Source: Propionivibrio soli (GTDB lineage Bacteria; Pseudomonadota; Gammaproteobacteria; Burkholderiales; Rhodocyclaceae). Taken from it: 64,000 nucleotides of DNA. Of this stretch, positions 54,806 to 63,099 are shown in pieces. The DNA lies in contig NZ_JANZKY010000001.1 in assembly GCF_025770765.1 (NCBI RefSeq), positions 62,001-126,000 of the forward strand, read 5' to 3'. The position numbers and the translations under genes are program-made. Within the stretch, counting starts at the first letter, position 1. Every line of letters begins with the position of its first letter. The notes below the pieces were generated by a model. The model saw only the letters and a list, made by a program, of their open reading frames with translations, was not told the origin of the DNA and did no database searches.

Positions 54806-55840
54806 TCAGGACTTGCTGGTAGCCCGAGGGACCAGTTGCACAGGAATACGGCGCGTTCGTGCCAGCGTGGTCGGTTCGGCCATTCGTTGCACGAGCAGGC
54901 CGACCGCCTCACGGGCAAGTGCTTCGACGTCCTGGCGGATAGTGGTCAATGCAAAACCCTGCGTAGACGCCATCGGGATATCGTCGAAACCGACGATCGC
55001 GATGTCCTCCGGCACGCGCAACCCGAAGTCGTAGCGTGCCGCATCGAGGAAACCGAACGCGAGCAAATCGTTGGCACAGAACACCCCGTCCGGCCGCCGC
55101 TCCGGCGGGCGATCGAGCAACTGCGCGGCAACGTCGACGCCGCCGGCATAGTCCGGAATCGTTCCCTGCACAAGTTCAAGCGAGATCGAAGCAATTCCCG
55201 ATCGGGCGACAGCCTCCGAAAAGCCTGCGCCGCGCGAAATCCCCGAATACGTGCCTGATGGGAGGTTTACGTACGCCAAGCGACGCGCGCCGCCCTTGAT
55301 CAGGCAGTCGGCCGCAAGGGTTCCCCCCTCCTGGTTGTCGCTCGTCACGACGTCGACGCTTTCCAGATTGGCGTCGCGGTTGATCATCGCTACCGGGACG
55401 CGCAGGCGGAGATACTCCTGCGCCAGCTCGATCGGCGGCGAGCCCGACGTGAAGATGACGCCGGCAACGCGGTATTGCAGAAGATAACGGAGCTTGCTCG
55501 CCATCTGCGCCGGGTCGCGGGCGTCGATCAGGAGCGGTGCCAGCGAATGGTGCGCGAGGTTTTCCGCCAAAGGCCCGAGCAATTGCACAACAAATTCGTT
55601 CTGCATGCCAGGGACGACGATTCCGACGAGGCTGCTCTGACGTTGGATCACACTCCGGGCCAGGCGGTTTACCTGGTAGCCGAGTTCCTCCGCCGCCTTC
55701 AGCACGCGCGCCCGGGTTGCGGGAGAAACGCTGGCGCCCTCGGTAAATGTGCGGGAAACGGCCGATCGCGAAACCCCGGCCCTGGCCGCCACATCGGCCG
55801 ACGTCGCCCAGCCTTTGGGTAAAGCATCCTTTTTCTTCAT
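54806..55840 (-). CDS. LacI-family transcriptional regulator
   Basis: A 344-residue LacI protein: N-terminal helix-turn-helix SADVAARAGVSRSAVSRTF (about 13-31), hinge VNRLARSVIQR, and a Peripla_BP_3 sensor domain (about 70-335) with VGIVVPGMQNEF and VGFDDIPMASTQGF. Start ATG at 55838-55840 (MKKKDALPKG); a GTG three codons upstream is possible. An identical 14-bp operator sequence lies before this gene and before the phosphatase gene, pointing to autoregulation and control of the downstream operon. Confidence 0.92.
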   Translation of the reverse strand: MKKKDALPKGWATSADVAARAGVSRSAVSRTFTEGASVSPATRARVLKAAEELGYQVNRLARSVIQRQSSLVGIVVPGMQNEFVVQLLGPLAENLAHHSLAPLLIDARDPAQMASKLRYLLQYRVAGVIFTSGSPPIELAQEYLRLRVPVAMINRDANLESVDVVTSDNQEGGTLAADCLIKGGARRLAYVNLPSGTYSGISRGAGFSEAVARSGIASISLELVQGTIPDYAGGVDVAAQLLDRPPERRPDGVFCANDLLAFGFLDAARYDFGLRVPEDIAIVGFDDIPMASTQGFALTTIRQDVEALAREAVGLLVQRMAEPTTLARTRRIPVQLVPRATSKS

Positions 55841-55880
55841 GTTGGCCACGGTCCCGCAGAAACACGCATGACAGTATGTT

Positions 55881-55894
55881 TTGCACTCGTGTGC
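55881..55894. promoter_or_regulatory. TGCAC-N4-GTGC(A) operator, copy 3 (upstream of lacI)
   Basis: TTGCACTCGTGTGC, 41 bp upstream of the lacI ATG, is identical over 14 bp to 54700-54713; the last base of the dyad is T here instead of A. The position fits negative autoregulation. Confidence 0.68.
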
Positions 55895-56050
55895 TTCGTC
55901 AATAGGAACGCATGCCGGAGCCGACGGTAACGGGCTGCCCAAGCTCGTTGAGCGTTCCGTACAATTTCGGATTCCCGTTCCCTGCCCCATGCGATAGAAT
56001 GCGCGGCGTTCAAGGCGGGTGATCCTCAGCGAGGTTCGATAGAAAAGCTG

Positions 56051-58399
56051 ATGGAATCCTCGCCTTTCCGCTTTTCTTGGACCTACCGCGTGGAAATACA
56101 CGACGATTCCGCCTTTGTCTGCCAAAGAATCCGGCTGAGCGGCGTTGTTCAAGGGGTCGGTTTCCGGCCTTTGGTGTGGCGTATTGCAAAAGAGCTGAAA
56201 CTCACGGGGTGGGTGCGAAACGACGCTAAGGGCCTCGAAATAGAAGCCTGCGGCCCCGCAAACGACATCGATCTCCTGATCCGCCGCTTGCACGAGGATT
56301 CGCCCCCGCTCGCCCGCATCGACGCCATTACTTCTCGCCCGACCGACTCGGTGTCCGTCGCCGATGATTTCTTCATCCTTGACAGCCGGGGCGGCCGCGC
56401 CGCAACGATGATTGGCCAGGACACGGCGATCTGCCGGGATTGCCTGAGCGACGTTTTCGATCCGTCCGGTCGCCGTTGGAGATATGCATTTTCCAACTGC
56501 GCGCATTGCGGCCCGCGCTACACCATCTGCCGCGGGCTGCCGTACGACCGGGAAAGAACCAGCCTCAAGCCGTTCGGCATGTGCAAGAAATGCCTGGCGG
56601 AATACACGCGGGCGGATGACCGCCGTTTACACGCCGAAGGCAACTGCTGCCCGAAGTGCGGGCCGCAGCTTTCACTCGTCGACGCCAAGGGCAAAATCAT
56701 CGCCGAGGACCCCATTGCCGGCGCGTACAAGCTCCTCCTCGACGGACGCATCGTCGCCATCAAGGGGCACGGGGGATTCCACCTCGCCTGCGACGCGCGC
56801 AACCCTGCCGCCGTCGCGCTGCTCCGCAAGCGCAAGCACGGATCTTCCAAGCCCTTCCCGGTGATGTTCGCCGGCACAGCGTCGGCGACGAGTTATGTGC
56901 AATTCAGCGTCGGCGAACCGGGGCTGCTGAACCTGCCGGAACGACCCATCATCCTGCTCAAGAAACGCGCCGCTTGCGACGCGGCAATGCCGGACGTAGC
57001 TCCAGACCTGCATTGGCTGGGCGTGATGCTTCCATTTTCGCCAATTCATTACCTGCTCTTCCACGAGGCCGCGGGACGTCCCTCCGGCATCGCCTGGCTC
57101 GATGAAGCGCAGGACTTCGCCCTCGTCATGAGCGGCGGGAATCCCGACGAAGAACCACCGGCGATCGACAACGAAGAGGCGCGCGAACGTCTTGCCGGTC
57201 TAGCGGACGCATTTCTTGAACATGATCGCGAGATCGTGGTCCGTTGTGACGACAGCATTGCCCGCTCAGGCCCGGGCGGCCTGCAACTGATCCGCCGCGG
57301 GCGCGGTTACACGCCACGCGCCGTGAAGCTGGCGCATTCCGGTCCCTCGATTCTGGCTGTCGGCGGCCCGGTCCGGAACTCGATCTGCGTCGTCCGCGGG
57401 CACGAAGCCTTTCTCTCGCAACATATCGGCGAGCTGACCAACCCGGCCTCTTGCGCCTTCTTCGATTCAACGATTGCGCATCTGCTCAAGATGCTAGAGA
57501 TTTCGCCCGCGGTCGTTGCGCATGATCTGCACCGGGACACACACGCAACCCGGTTCGCGGAGACGATGGCAGCACAACGGGGCATTCCGGCGCTCGCCGT
57601 GCAACATCATCATGCGCACGTTGCTTCGGTACTTGCCGAGCACCACGTCAAGGAACCGGTTTTTGCACTGGCGCTCGACGGCGGCGAACTCGGCACGGAC
57701 GGCACGATTTGGGGGGGCGAACTGCTCCGCGTGCAAGGCGCCCATTTTGACCGCCTCGGCCACCTCACCCCGCTCGATGTCGTTGGGGATGAACGCAATT
57801 CGCATACGTCCTGGCGCCTCGCCTCCAGCGTCCTGCACGCGCTTGGGCGAACCGACGAAATCGCGCGACGTTTCGGGGCACACTCCGATGCCCCCGCGCT
57901 TGCCCAGGATCTGGCGAACGGGCGCAAGAGTGCGCGCGGAACGAGCCTCGGATGGCTGACGAAAGCGGCCGCGGCTCTCCTCGGGGTCAATGAGGTCGCG
58001 GTTTACAGCAGCCAGGCGAGTCTTCTTCTCGAGGGACTCGCCGAGCGCCATGGAGAAACGTCGCCGCTGGCCGGGGGTTGGGCCATCAAGGACGGGAATC
58101 TCGACCTGACACCCTGCTTGGCGGCGATCGCCGATCAGAAAGATGCAGCTTTCGGTGCGGCTTTGCTGTACGCCACGATCGCCGAGGGCCTCGTCGAATG
58201 GCTGTGCTCCGTCGCGCCCGAAGGCAGCCCAGTGGCGGCAGGCGGTAGCAGTTTGCAGAACCAGGTCCTCGCGCGTCAGGTGCGCTCGCGACTCGCGGAA
58301 CACGGTTTCCATCTGCTGGAAGCGCGTCGCGTCCCTCCCAACGACGGGGGCTTGGCACTCGGGCAAGCCTGGATCGCACAGCAATATCTGCAGAACTGA
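56051..58399 (+). CDS. hypF: Carbamoyltransferase HypF
   Basis: A 782-residue hydrogenase maturation factor that activates carbamoyl phosphate and passes the carbamoyl group to HypE for the CN ligands of NiFe hydrogenase. Domains: acylphosphatase (about 24-112; RLSGVVQGVGFRPLVWRIA), two zinc fingers (C128/C131/C150/C153 and C178/C181/C200/C203), YrdC-like (about 215-400), and Kae1-like transferase with QHHHAHVASVLAEH at 518-531. It has a roughly 15-20 residue longer N-terminus than E. coli HypF; a later start is possible. No other hyp or hydrogenase gene is in the window. Confidence 0.95.
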   Translation: MESSPFRFSWTYRVEIHDDSAFVCQRIRLSGVVQGVGFRPLVWRIAKELKLTGWVRNDAKGLEIEACGPANDIDLLIRRLHEDSPPLARIDAITSRPTDSVSVADDFFILDSRGGRAATMIGQDTAICRDCLSDVFDPSGRRWRYAFSNCAHCGPRYTICRGLPYDRERTSLKPFGMCKKCLAEYTRADDRRLHAEGNCCPKCGPQLSLVDAKGKIIAEDPIAGAYKLLLDGRIVAIKGHGGFHLACDARNPAAVALLRKRKHGSSKPFPVMFAGTASATSYVQFSVGEPGLLNLPERPIILLKKRAACDAAMPDVAPDLHWLGVMLPFSPIHYLLFHEAAGRPSGIAWLDEAQDFALVMSGGNPDEEPPAIDNEEARERLAGLADAFLEHDREIVVRCDDSIARSGPGGLQLIRRGRGYTPRAVKLAHSGPSILAVGGPVRNSICVVRGHEAFLSQHIGELTNPASCAFFDSTIAHLLKMLEISPAVVAHDLHRDTHATRFAETMAAQRGIPALAVQHHHAHVASVLAEHHVKEPVFALALDGGELGTDGTIWGGELLRVQGAHFDRLGHLTPLDVVGDERNSHTSWRLASSVLHALGRTDEIARRFGAHSDAPALAQDLANGRKSARGTSLGWLTKAAAALLGVNEVAVYSSQASLLLEGLAERHGETSPLAGGWAIKDGNLDLTPCLAAIADQKDAAFGAALLYATIAEGLVEWLCSVAPEGSPVAAGGSSLQNQVLARQVRSRLAEHGFHLLEARRVPPNDGGLALGQAWIAQQYLQN

Positions 58400-58411
58400 A
58401 AGAGACCGAGG

Positions 58412-58444
58412 AGCCTCGGGCGCCGGTGCCCGAGGCTTCTCACG
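58412..58444. terminator. Terminator between convergent hypF and rlpA
   Basis: A 10-bp stem (AGCCTCGGGC/GCCCGAGGCT) with a 6-nt loop at 58412-58437, 12 bp after the hypF stop, followed by a T-containing tract and TTTTTT at about 58450. The symmetric stem may serve both directions. Confidence 0.75.
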
Positions 58445-58462
58445 TCTTGTTTTTTGAATCGC

Positions 58463-59539
58463 TCAGCGCCTGACGAAAGCCGGCTTGTAACCAAGAGCAG
58501 CGGCAATCTTCACGGCCACTTTCTCGGCATCCGCCCGCGAAGCATATGGCCCGAGATGGACGCGGTGCATACCGCCGCTAGCAATGATCTCGATCCCCTC
58601 GTTCAACCAGTCGAGTTCTCGCGACAGATGCGAACGCAGGCTTTCGGCGTTGTCGGCACTCGAAAAGGCGCCAAGCTGCAGGAAGACGCCGCGCGCGGCA
58701 TTCGCTGGACTCGAGGCCGCTCCGCCGTTGGGCGATGGCTTGGCGTTTTCCTCGCCAGCCAGCCGTGCCGTCAACAGCTCAATCTCGTCGGGTTCCGAGG
58801 CGGCCGCAATCTTCGTAGGCGATTTTGCAGGTTCAGTCGCGACCGGCTTGGCGTCAGCGTAGAGCGTCTGGGAATCGCTCGGCCCCTCAGGCACGATGGA
58901 CTCCACTTCAACCACGGTGCTGCCGTTGTTGACGTACCCCAACCGATACGCCGCCGCATACGAAAGGTCGATAATGCGATCGGCATGGAACGGGCCGCGG
59001 TCGGTCACGCGGAGAATGACCGACTTGCCATTGCTCACGTTCGTCACGCGGACATACGAAGGGATTGCCAGCGTCGGGTGTGCCGCTGTCATCGCAAACA
59101 TGTCGTACGGTTCGCCGATCGATGTCTTTTGCCCGTGGAATTTTTTCCCGTACCAACTCGCGACGCCGCGTTGCCGCATCGGTTTGAGCACGGTGTATGG
59201 GACATACGATTTTCCGAGCACCACGTACGGGTTGTTCGCAAAACGATGTAGAGGTTCCCAGCGCGGAATCGCGTCGGGGATCTCGTCCAGGTTATCGGGA
59301 ATCTCGTCGCCCGGGCCGTCGTCCTTGTAGTAACCGCCGCCGCGCTTTTGAACGACAGTGCCGGGCTTGCGTCCGGCCGTCGGCGTGGCTGGCGCCGTCG
59401 CCTCCGTTCCGGTTCCCGGTACGGAGGCCGGGCCGGAGGGTGCGGCCGAGCGCGGCGGCTGAACGCTGCATCCCGCCAGAATCGCCGCGGCAAGGAAGCC
59501 GAGCGTCGGAGTTCGAAGGTTTGCGCCGCGATTCAACAT
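58463..59539 (-). CDS. rlpA: Septal ring lytic transglycosylase RlpA
   Basis: A 358-residue lipoprotein: lipobox LAGC (about residue 24), a proline/threonine-rich linker, a double-psi beta-barrel domain (about 125-215; RGVASWYGKKFHGQKTSIGE, VTDRGPFHADRIIDLS) and a C-terminal SPOR domain (about 285-358) that binds denuded septal glycan. RlpA cleaves glycan strands lacking stem peptides. It is last in the mreC-mreD-mrdA-rodA-rlpA group and starts 15 bp after rodA. Confidence 0.93.
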   Translation of the reverse strand: MLNRGANLRTPTLGFLAAAILAGCSVQPPRSAAPSGPASVPGTGTEATAPATPTAGRKPGTVVQKRGGGYYKDDGPGDEIPDNLDEIPDAIPRWEPLHRFANNPYVVLGKSYVPYTVLKPMRQRGVASWYGKKFHGQKTSIGEPYDMFAMTAAHPTLAIPSYVRVTNVSNGKSVILRVTDRGPFHADRIIDLSYAAAYRLGYVNNGSTVVEVESIVPEGPSDSQTLYADAKPVATEPAKSPTKIAAASEPDEIELLTARLAGEENAKPSPNGGAASSPANAARGVFLQLGAFSSADNAESLRSHLSRELDWLNEGIEIIASGGMHRVHLGPYASRADAEKVAVKIAAALGYKPAFVRR

Positions 59540-59554
59540 ACCGTCCTCGTTCCC

Positions 59555-60661
59555 CTACTTTTTCACCAGCATCCGATGCGACTGGATGCTCATGAGGACA
59601 CCAAGTCCGAGGAAGAGCGTTACCAGCGCAGTTCCGCCGTAACTCATGAAAGGCAGCGGGACGCCGACCACGGGCAGGATGCCGCTGACCATGCCCATGT
59701 TGACGAAGGCGTAAGTAAAGAAACTGAGCGTCACCGACCCGGCAAGCACACGGGCAAACAGCGTCGAGGCGTTGGCCGTAATCATCAAGCCGCGGGCGAT
59801 CAACAGCAGGTAGAGAACGACGAGAATGCTCGTGCCGATCAAGCCGCGCTCTTCCGAAAACACGGCGAAGATGAAGTCCGTATGTCGCTCTGGAATGAAC
59901 TCGAGGTGAGTCTGCGTACCTTGCAGCCAGCCCTTTCCGAAGGGCCCGCCGGAACCGATTGCGATTGTGGACTGGATGATGTGGTAGCCGGCGCCCAATG
60001 GATCGGTGGTCGGATCGATCAGCGTCAGGATGCGTTTGCGCTGGTAGTCGTGCAGGATCGTCCACACGAACGGGGCGGCAGCTCCGACGCCGACGATCAT
60101 TCCGAGAAGCACCTTCCAAGGCAGCCCGGCGAAGAAGATCACGTAGAAACCGGCGGCGCCGACAAGGATCGCCGTCCCGAGATCCGGCTGCTTGGCGATC
60201 AGTCCGAACGGGACGAGCAATAGCACGCCGGCGATCAGGTAATGGCGGAATCTCAACACCGCCTCGTATTTGTGGAAGTACCAAGCCAGCATCAGCGGCA
60301 TGGCGATCTTCAGGATTTCCGAGGGTTGTATGCGGGTGAAACCGAGCGACAGCCAGCGGCGGGCGCCGTTGACCTTCACACCGGCGATGAACACGAGGAC
60401 GAGCAGCACCACACCGATCACATACAAGGGCACGGCAAAACGCATCAGCTTCTGCGGCGGGAGCTGCGCGACGGCCCACATGGCGACGAAGCCCACGGCC
60501 ATGTTCAGCGCCTGAGCGAACGCCCGGTTGTTTGCGTCGTAGGTAGCGCTGTAAATCGTGGCCAGCCCGGTGGCCATGATCATTAAGGTGATCAGCAGCA
60601 ACGGTGTGTCCAGATGTTCAACGAGCCGTTCCCGCAAACGGTGCAATAGATGATCGAACAC
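59555..60661 (-). CDS. rodA: Peptidoglycan glycosyltransferase RodA
   Basis: A 368-residue SEDS-family protein with about ten membrane helices. FIPERHTDFIFAVFSEE, the conserved SEDS periplasmic loop, carries the catalytic aspartate; LGFTRIQPSEILKIAM and VVGVPLPFMSYGGTALV are further family signatures. It polymerises glycan strands for elongation with PBP2. Its start overlaps the mrdA stop by one base. Confidence 0.96.
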   Translation of the reverse strand: MFDHLLHRLRERLVEHLDTPLLLITLMIMATGLATIYSATYDANNRAFAQALNMAVGFVAMWAVAQLPPQKLMRFAVPLYVIGVVLLVLVFIAGVKVNGARRWLSLGFTRIQPSEILKIAMPLMLAWYFHKYEAVLRFRHYLIAGVLLLVPFGLIAKQPDLGTAILVGAAGFYVIFFAGLPWKVLLGMIVGVGAAAPFVWTILHDYQRKRILTLIDPTTDPLGAGYHIIQSTIAIGSGGPFGKGWLQGTQTHLEFIPERHTDFIFAVFSEERGLIGTSILVVLYLLLIARGLMITANASTLFARVLAGSVTLSFFTYAFVNMGMVSGILPVVGVPLPFMSYGGTALVTLFLGLGVLMSIQSHRMLVKK

Positions 60662-62562
60662 TATTCTTCCTCCGTTGCGGATTCGTCTTCCTTCGCCGGC
60701 CCATCCGGCGTCTTGCCGAGAAGATAGTAGTCCATCACCATGCGGGCGATCGGTGCAGCGCTTTGCGCGCCGAATCCACCGTTCTCGACCAGGACGGCCA
60801 ACGCAATCTTCGGTTGGTCGGCGGGCGCGAAGGCAATGAAGAGCGCATGGTCGCGCAGTTCCTGTTTAAGCTTGCCAGCCCGGTAATCGCTACCCTTCAA
60901 GCTGAAGACCTGTGCCGTCCCTGTTTTACCGGCCGACTCGTACGACGCCCCGGCGAAAGCACGCGCCCCTGTTCCCTCCTTATTGACCCCGACCATGGCC
61001 TTTTTGATGGTATCGATATTCTGTTGTTTCCATGGAAGCCGGCGCAAAGGCTCCGGCTCGATCATCGTCTTTTCGCCGGTCTTGCTGTCGGTGACGTACT
61101 TCACCAGGTGCGGGCGGTAAAGCACACCGTTGTTGGCAAGCGCCGCCACGGCCTGCGCGAGCTGGATCGGCGTGTACGCGTTATAGCCTTGGCCGATGCC
61201 GATTGAAATGGTCTCGCCGGCGAACCACTTCTGTTGTTCCGGCTTGCGGAACCGGCGCTTCTTCCACTCTGGAGACGGGAGAACCCCTTCGGATTCGCCT
61301 TCAATATCCACGCCGGTTTTGCTCCCCAGCCCGAGCGGCCCCATGAAGCGCGCGATGTTGTCGATCCCGAGATCGTTCGCCAGCATGTAGTAGTAGGTGT
61401 CGCACGATTGCACGATCGACTTGTACATGTCGACCATGCCGTGGCCACCCTTTTTGTCGTCGCGGAACGTATGGCCGCCGAACGTAAAGAAACCCGGATC
61501 GGCAATCGCCTGCGAAGGCGTCCGCTTGCCTAACTCCAGCGCGGCGAGCGCCATGAACGGCTTGAACGTCGAACCCGGCGGGTAGGCGCCGTTCAGCGCG
61601 CGATTGACCATCGGCTTGTCGGGTGAGTTGTTGAGCAGGTCCCAGTCTTCCGAACGGATGCCGTCGATAAAGAGATTGGGATCGAAGGTCGGCGTCGAAA
61701 CAAGCGCCAGAATGCCTCCCGTCGACGGTTCGATGGCAACCAAGGCTCCGCGCCGGTCGCCGAAAGCCTTCTCGGTCATCTGCTGGAGGCGGACGTCGAG
61801 CGTCAGAGTGAGGTTGTTGCCCGACACCGGAGGAATGCGCTTGAGGCTGCGCACAGCACGGCCGCCGGCGTCGGTCTCGACTTCCTCGTATCCGGTCTCA
61901 CCATGCAATTGGAATTCGTACTTCTGCTCAAGCCCCGTCTTCCCGATGTGATCCGTACCGCGATAGTTCGATTCCTGCCCCTTCTCTTCAATCGCAGCAA
62001 GGTCCGTCTTGTTGATACGGTTGATGTAGCCAATCACATGCGAGGCGATCGGGCCCAGCGGATACTGTCGAAACAACCGCGCCTTCACTTCGACGCCCGG
62101 AAAAAGGTACCGGTTGGCAGCGAAGCGCGCGACCTCTTCGTCGCTCAAGCGCGTTCGGATCGGCAGACTCTCGAAGGATTTGCTTTCATCCAGGAGTTTC
62201 TTGAAGCGCCGTTTATCCTTGTGTTCGATCTCTACGACCTTGCCCAAGCGCTCGATCGTGTCGTCTAGATCGTCGACGGTGGACGGCGTGATCTCAAGGG
62301 TAAACGCCGTGTAGTTGCGAGCGAGCACGGTACCGTTGCGGTCGACGATAACGCCTCGGTTCGGCGGGATCGGCACCAGCGAAATGCGATTATCCTCGGC
62401 ACGCGTCGTGTAGTACTCATGCTGGAATACCTGCAAATAAACGAACCGGCCGATGAGAACTGAAAACGCCAGGACGACCACAGCCGCCGCAATAACGATA
62501 CGGAAGCGGAAACGGTCGAGTTCGCTATCCTGAGACGCGAATGGCGAATGCCGGTTGTACAA
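60661..62562 (-). CDS. mrdA: Penicillin-binding protein 2 (elongasome transpeptidase)
   Basis: A 633-residue class B PBP: cytoplasmic lead and one membrane helix (about 22-45), a pedestal/dimerisation domain (about 60-250), then the transpeptidase. Active-site S331 and K334 in GSTFKPF, SCD in VQSCDTYYY as the second motif, and K546-T-G as the third. It cross-links peptidoglycan during side-wall growth together with RodA and MreC. It follows mreD by 11 bp. Confidence 0.96.
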   Translation of the reverse strand: MYNRHSPFASQDSELDRFRFRIVIAAAVVVLAFSVLIGRFVYLQVFQHEYYTTRAEDNRISLVPIPPNRGVIVDRNGTVLARNYTAFTLEITPSTVDDLDDTIERLGKVVEIEHKDKRRFKKLLDESKSFESLPIRTRLSDEEVARFAANRYLFPGVEVKARLFRQYPLGPIASHVIGYINRINKTDLAAIEEKGQESNYRGTDHIGKTGLEQKYEFQLHGETGYEEVETDAGGRAVRSLKRIPPVSGNNLTLTLDVRLQQMTEKAFGDRRGALVAIEPSTGGILALVSTPTFDPNLFIDGIRSEDWDLLNNSPDKPMVNRALNGAYPPGSTFKPFMALAALELGKRTPSQAIADPGFFTFGGHTFRDDKKGGHGMVDMYKSIVQSCDTYYYMLANDLGIDNIARFMGPLGLGSKTGVDIEGESEGVLPSPEWKKRRFRKPEQQKWFAGETISIGIGQGYNAYTPIQLAQAVAALANNGVLYRPHLVKYVTDSKTGEKTMIEPEPLRRLPWKQQNIDTIKKAMVGVNKEGTGARAFAGASYESAGKTGTAQVFSLKGSDYRAGKLKQELRDHALFIAFAPADQPKIALAVLVENGGFGAQSAAPIARMVMDYYLLGKTPDGPAKEDESATEEE

Positions 62563-62573
62563 GGTGCGGTCTC

Positions 62574-63095
62574 TCAGATGGGCCGGTTCGCGTCATGATC
62601 GACCGGTTGAAACTGCGGCAGCAGCAGAATGAAAGTGAGCGGCCACCACAATAGAGTACCAACGAACGGGCCGATGAAGTATCCCCATCCCGGTAGTTCA
62701 ATCCCGGGCATGGCGCGGACGGCAAACTGCACGCACTGCACAATCAGCAGCAACGGCAACACATGCAGCGCCTGCTGCCCCAACGGGAACCAGAGAATGC
62801 GCCGCGACAAGGCGGCCGCGGCATAGGTGGCCAGCACGTACGCCAGCGCGTGCTGACCCATCAGGCTCGCATCGGCGACATCCATCGCCACCCCAAGGAC
62901 GAATCCCCATCCCATGCCCACATGTCTGGGCTCGCGGATGCTCCAGAAAATGAGCACCAAGGCGACCCAGTCGGGCATCCAGAACCAGGCGTCCGTGGGC
63001 AGGAAGTTCAACACGAGCGCAACCAACAGGCTCGCCACGATGAACCAGGGCCTCACCGGCTGCAGGATGCGCGAAGACGAAAATGTCGGTTGCAT
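62574..63095 (-). CDS. mreD: Rod shape-determining protein MreD
   Basis: A 173-residue membrane protein with about five helices. PTDAWFWMPDWVALVLIFWS and a C-terminal WWPLTFILLLPQ are consistent with the family. MreD bridges MreC and the other elongasome proteins in the inner membrane. It starts 4 bp after mreC. Confidence 0.92.
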   Translation of the reverse strand: MQPTFSSSRILQPVRPWFIVASLLVALVLNFLPTDAWFWMPDWVALVLIFWSIREPRHVGMGWGFVLGVAMDVADASLMGQHALAYVLATYAAAALSRRILWFPLGQQALHVLPLLLIVQCVQFAVRAMPGIELPGWGYFIGPFVGTLLWWPLTFILLLPQFQPVDHDANRPI

Positions 63096-63099
63096 GGCG

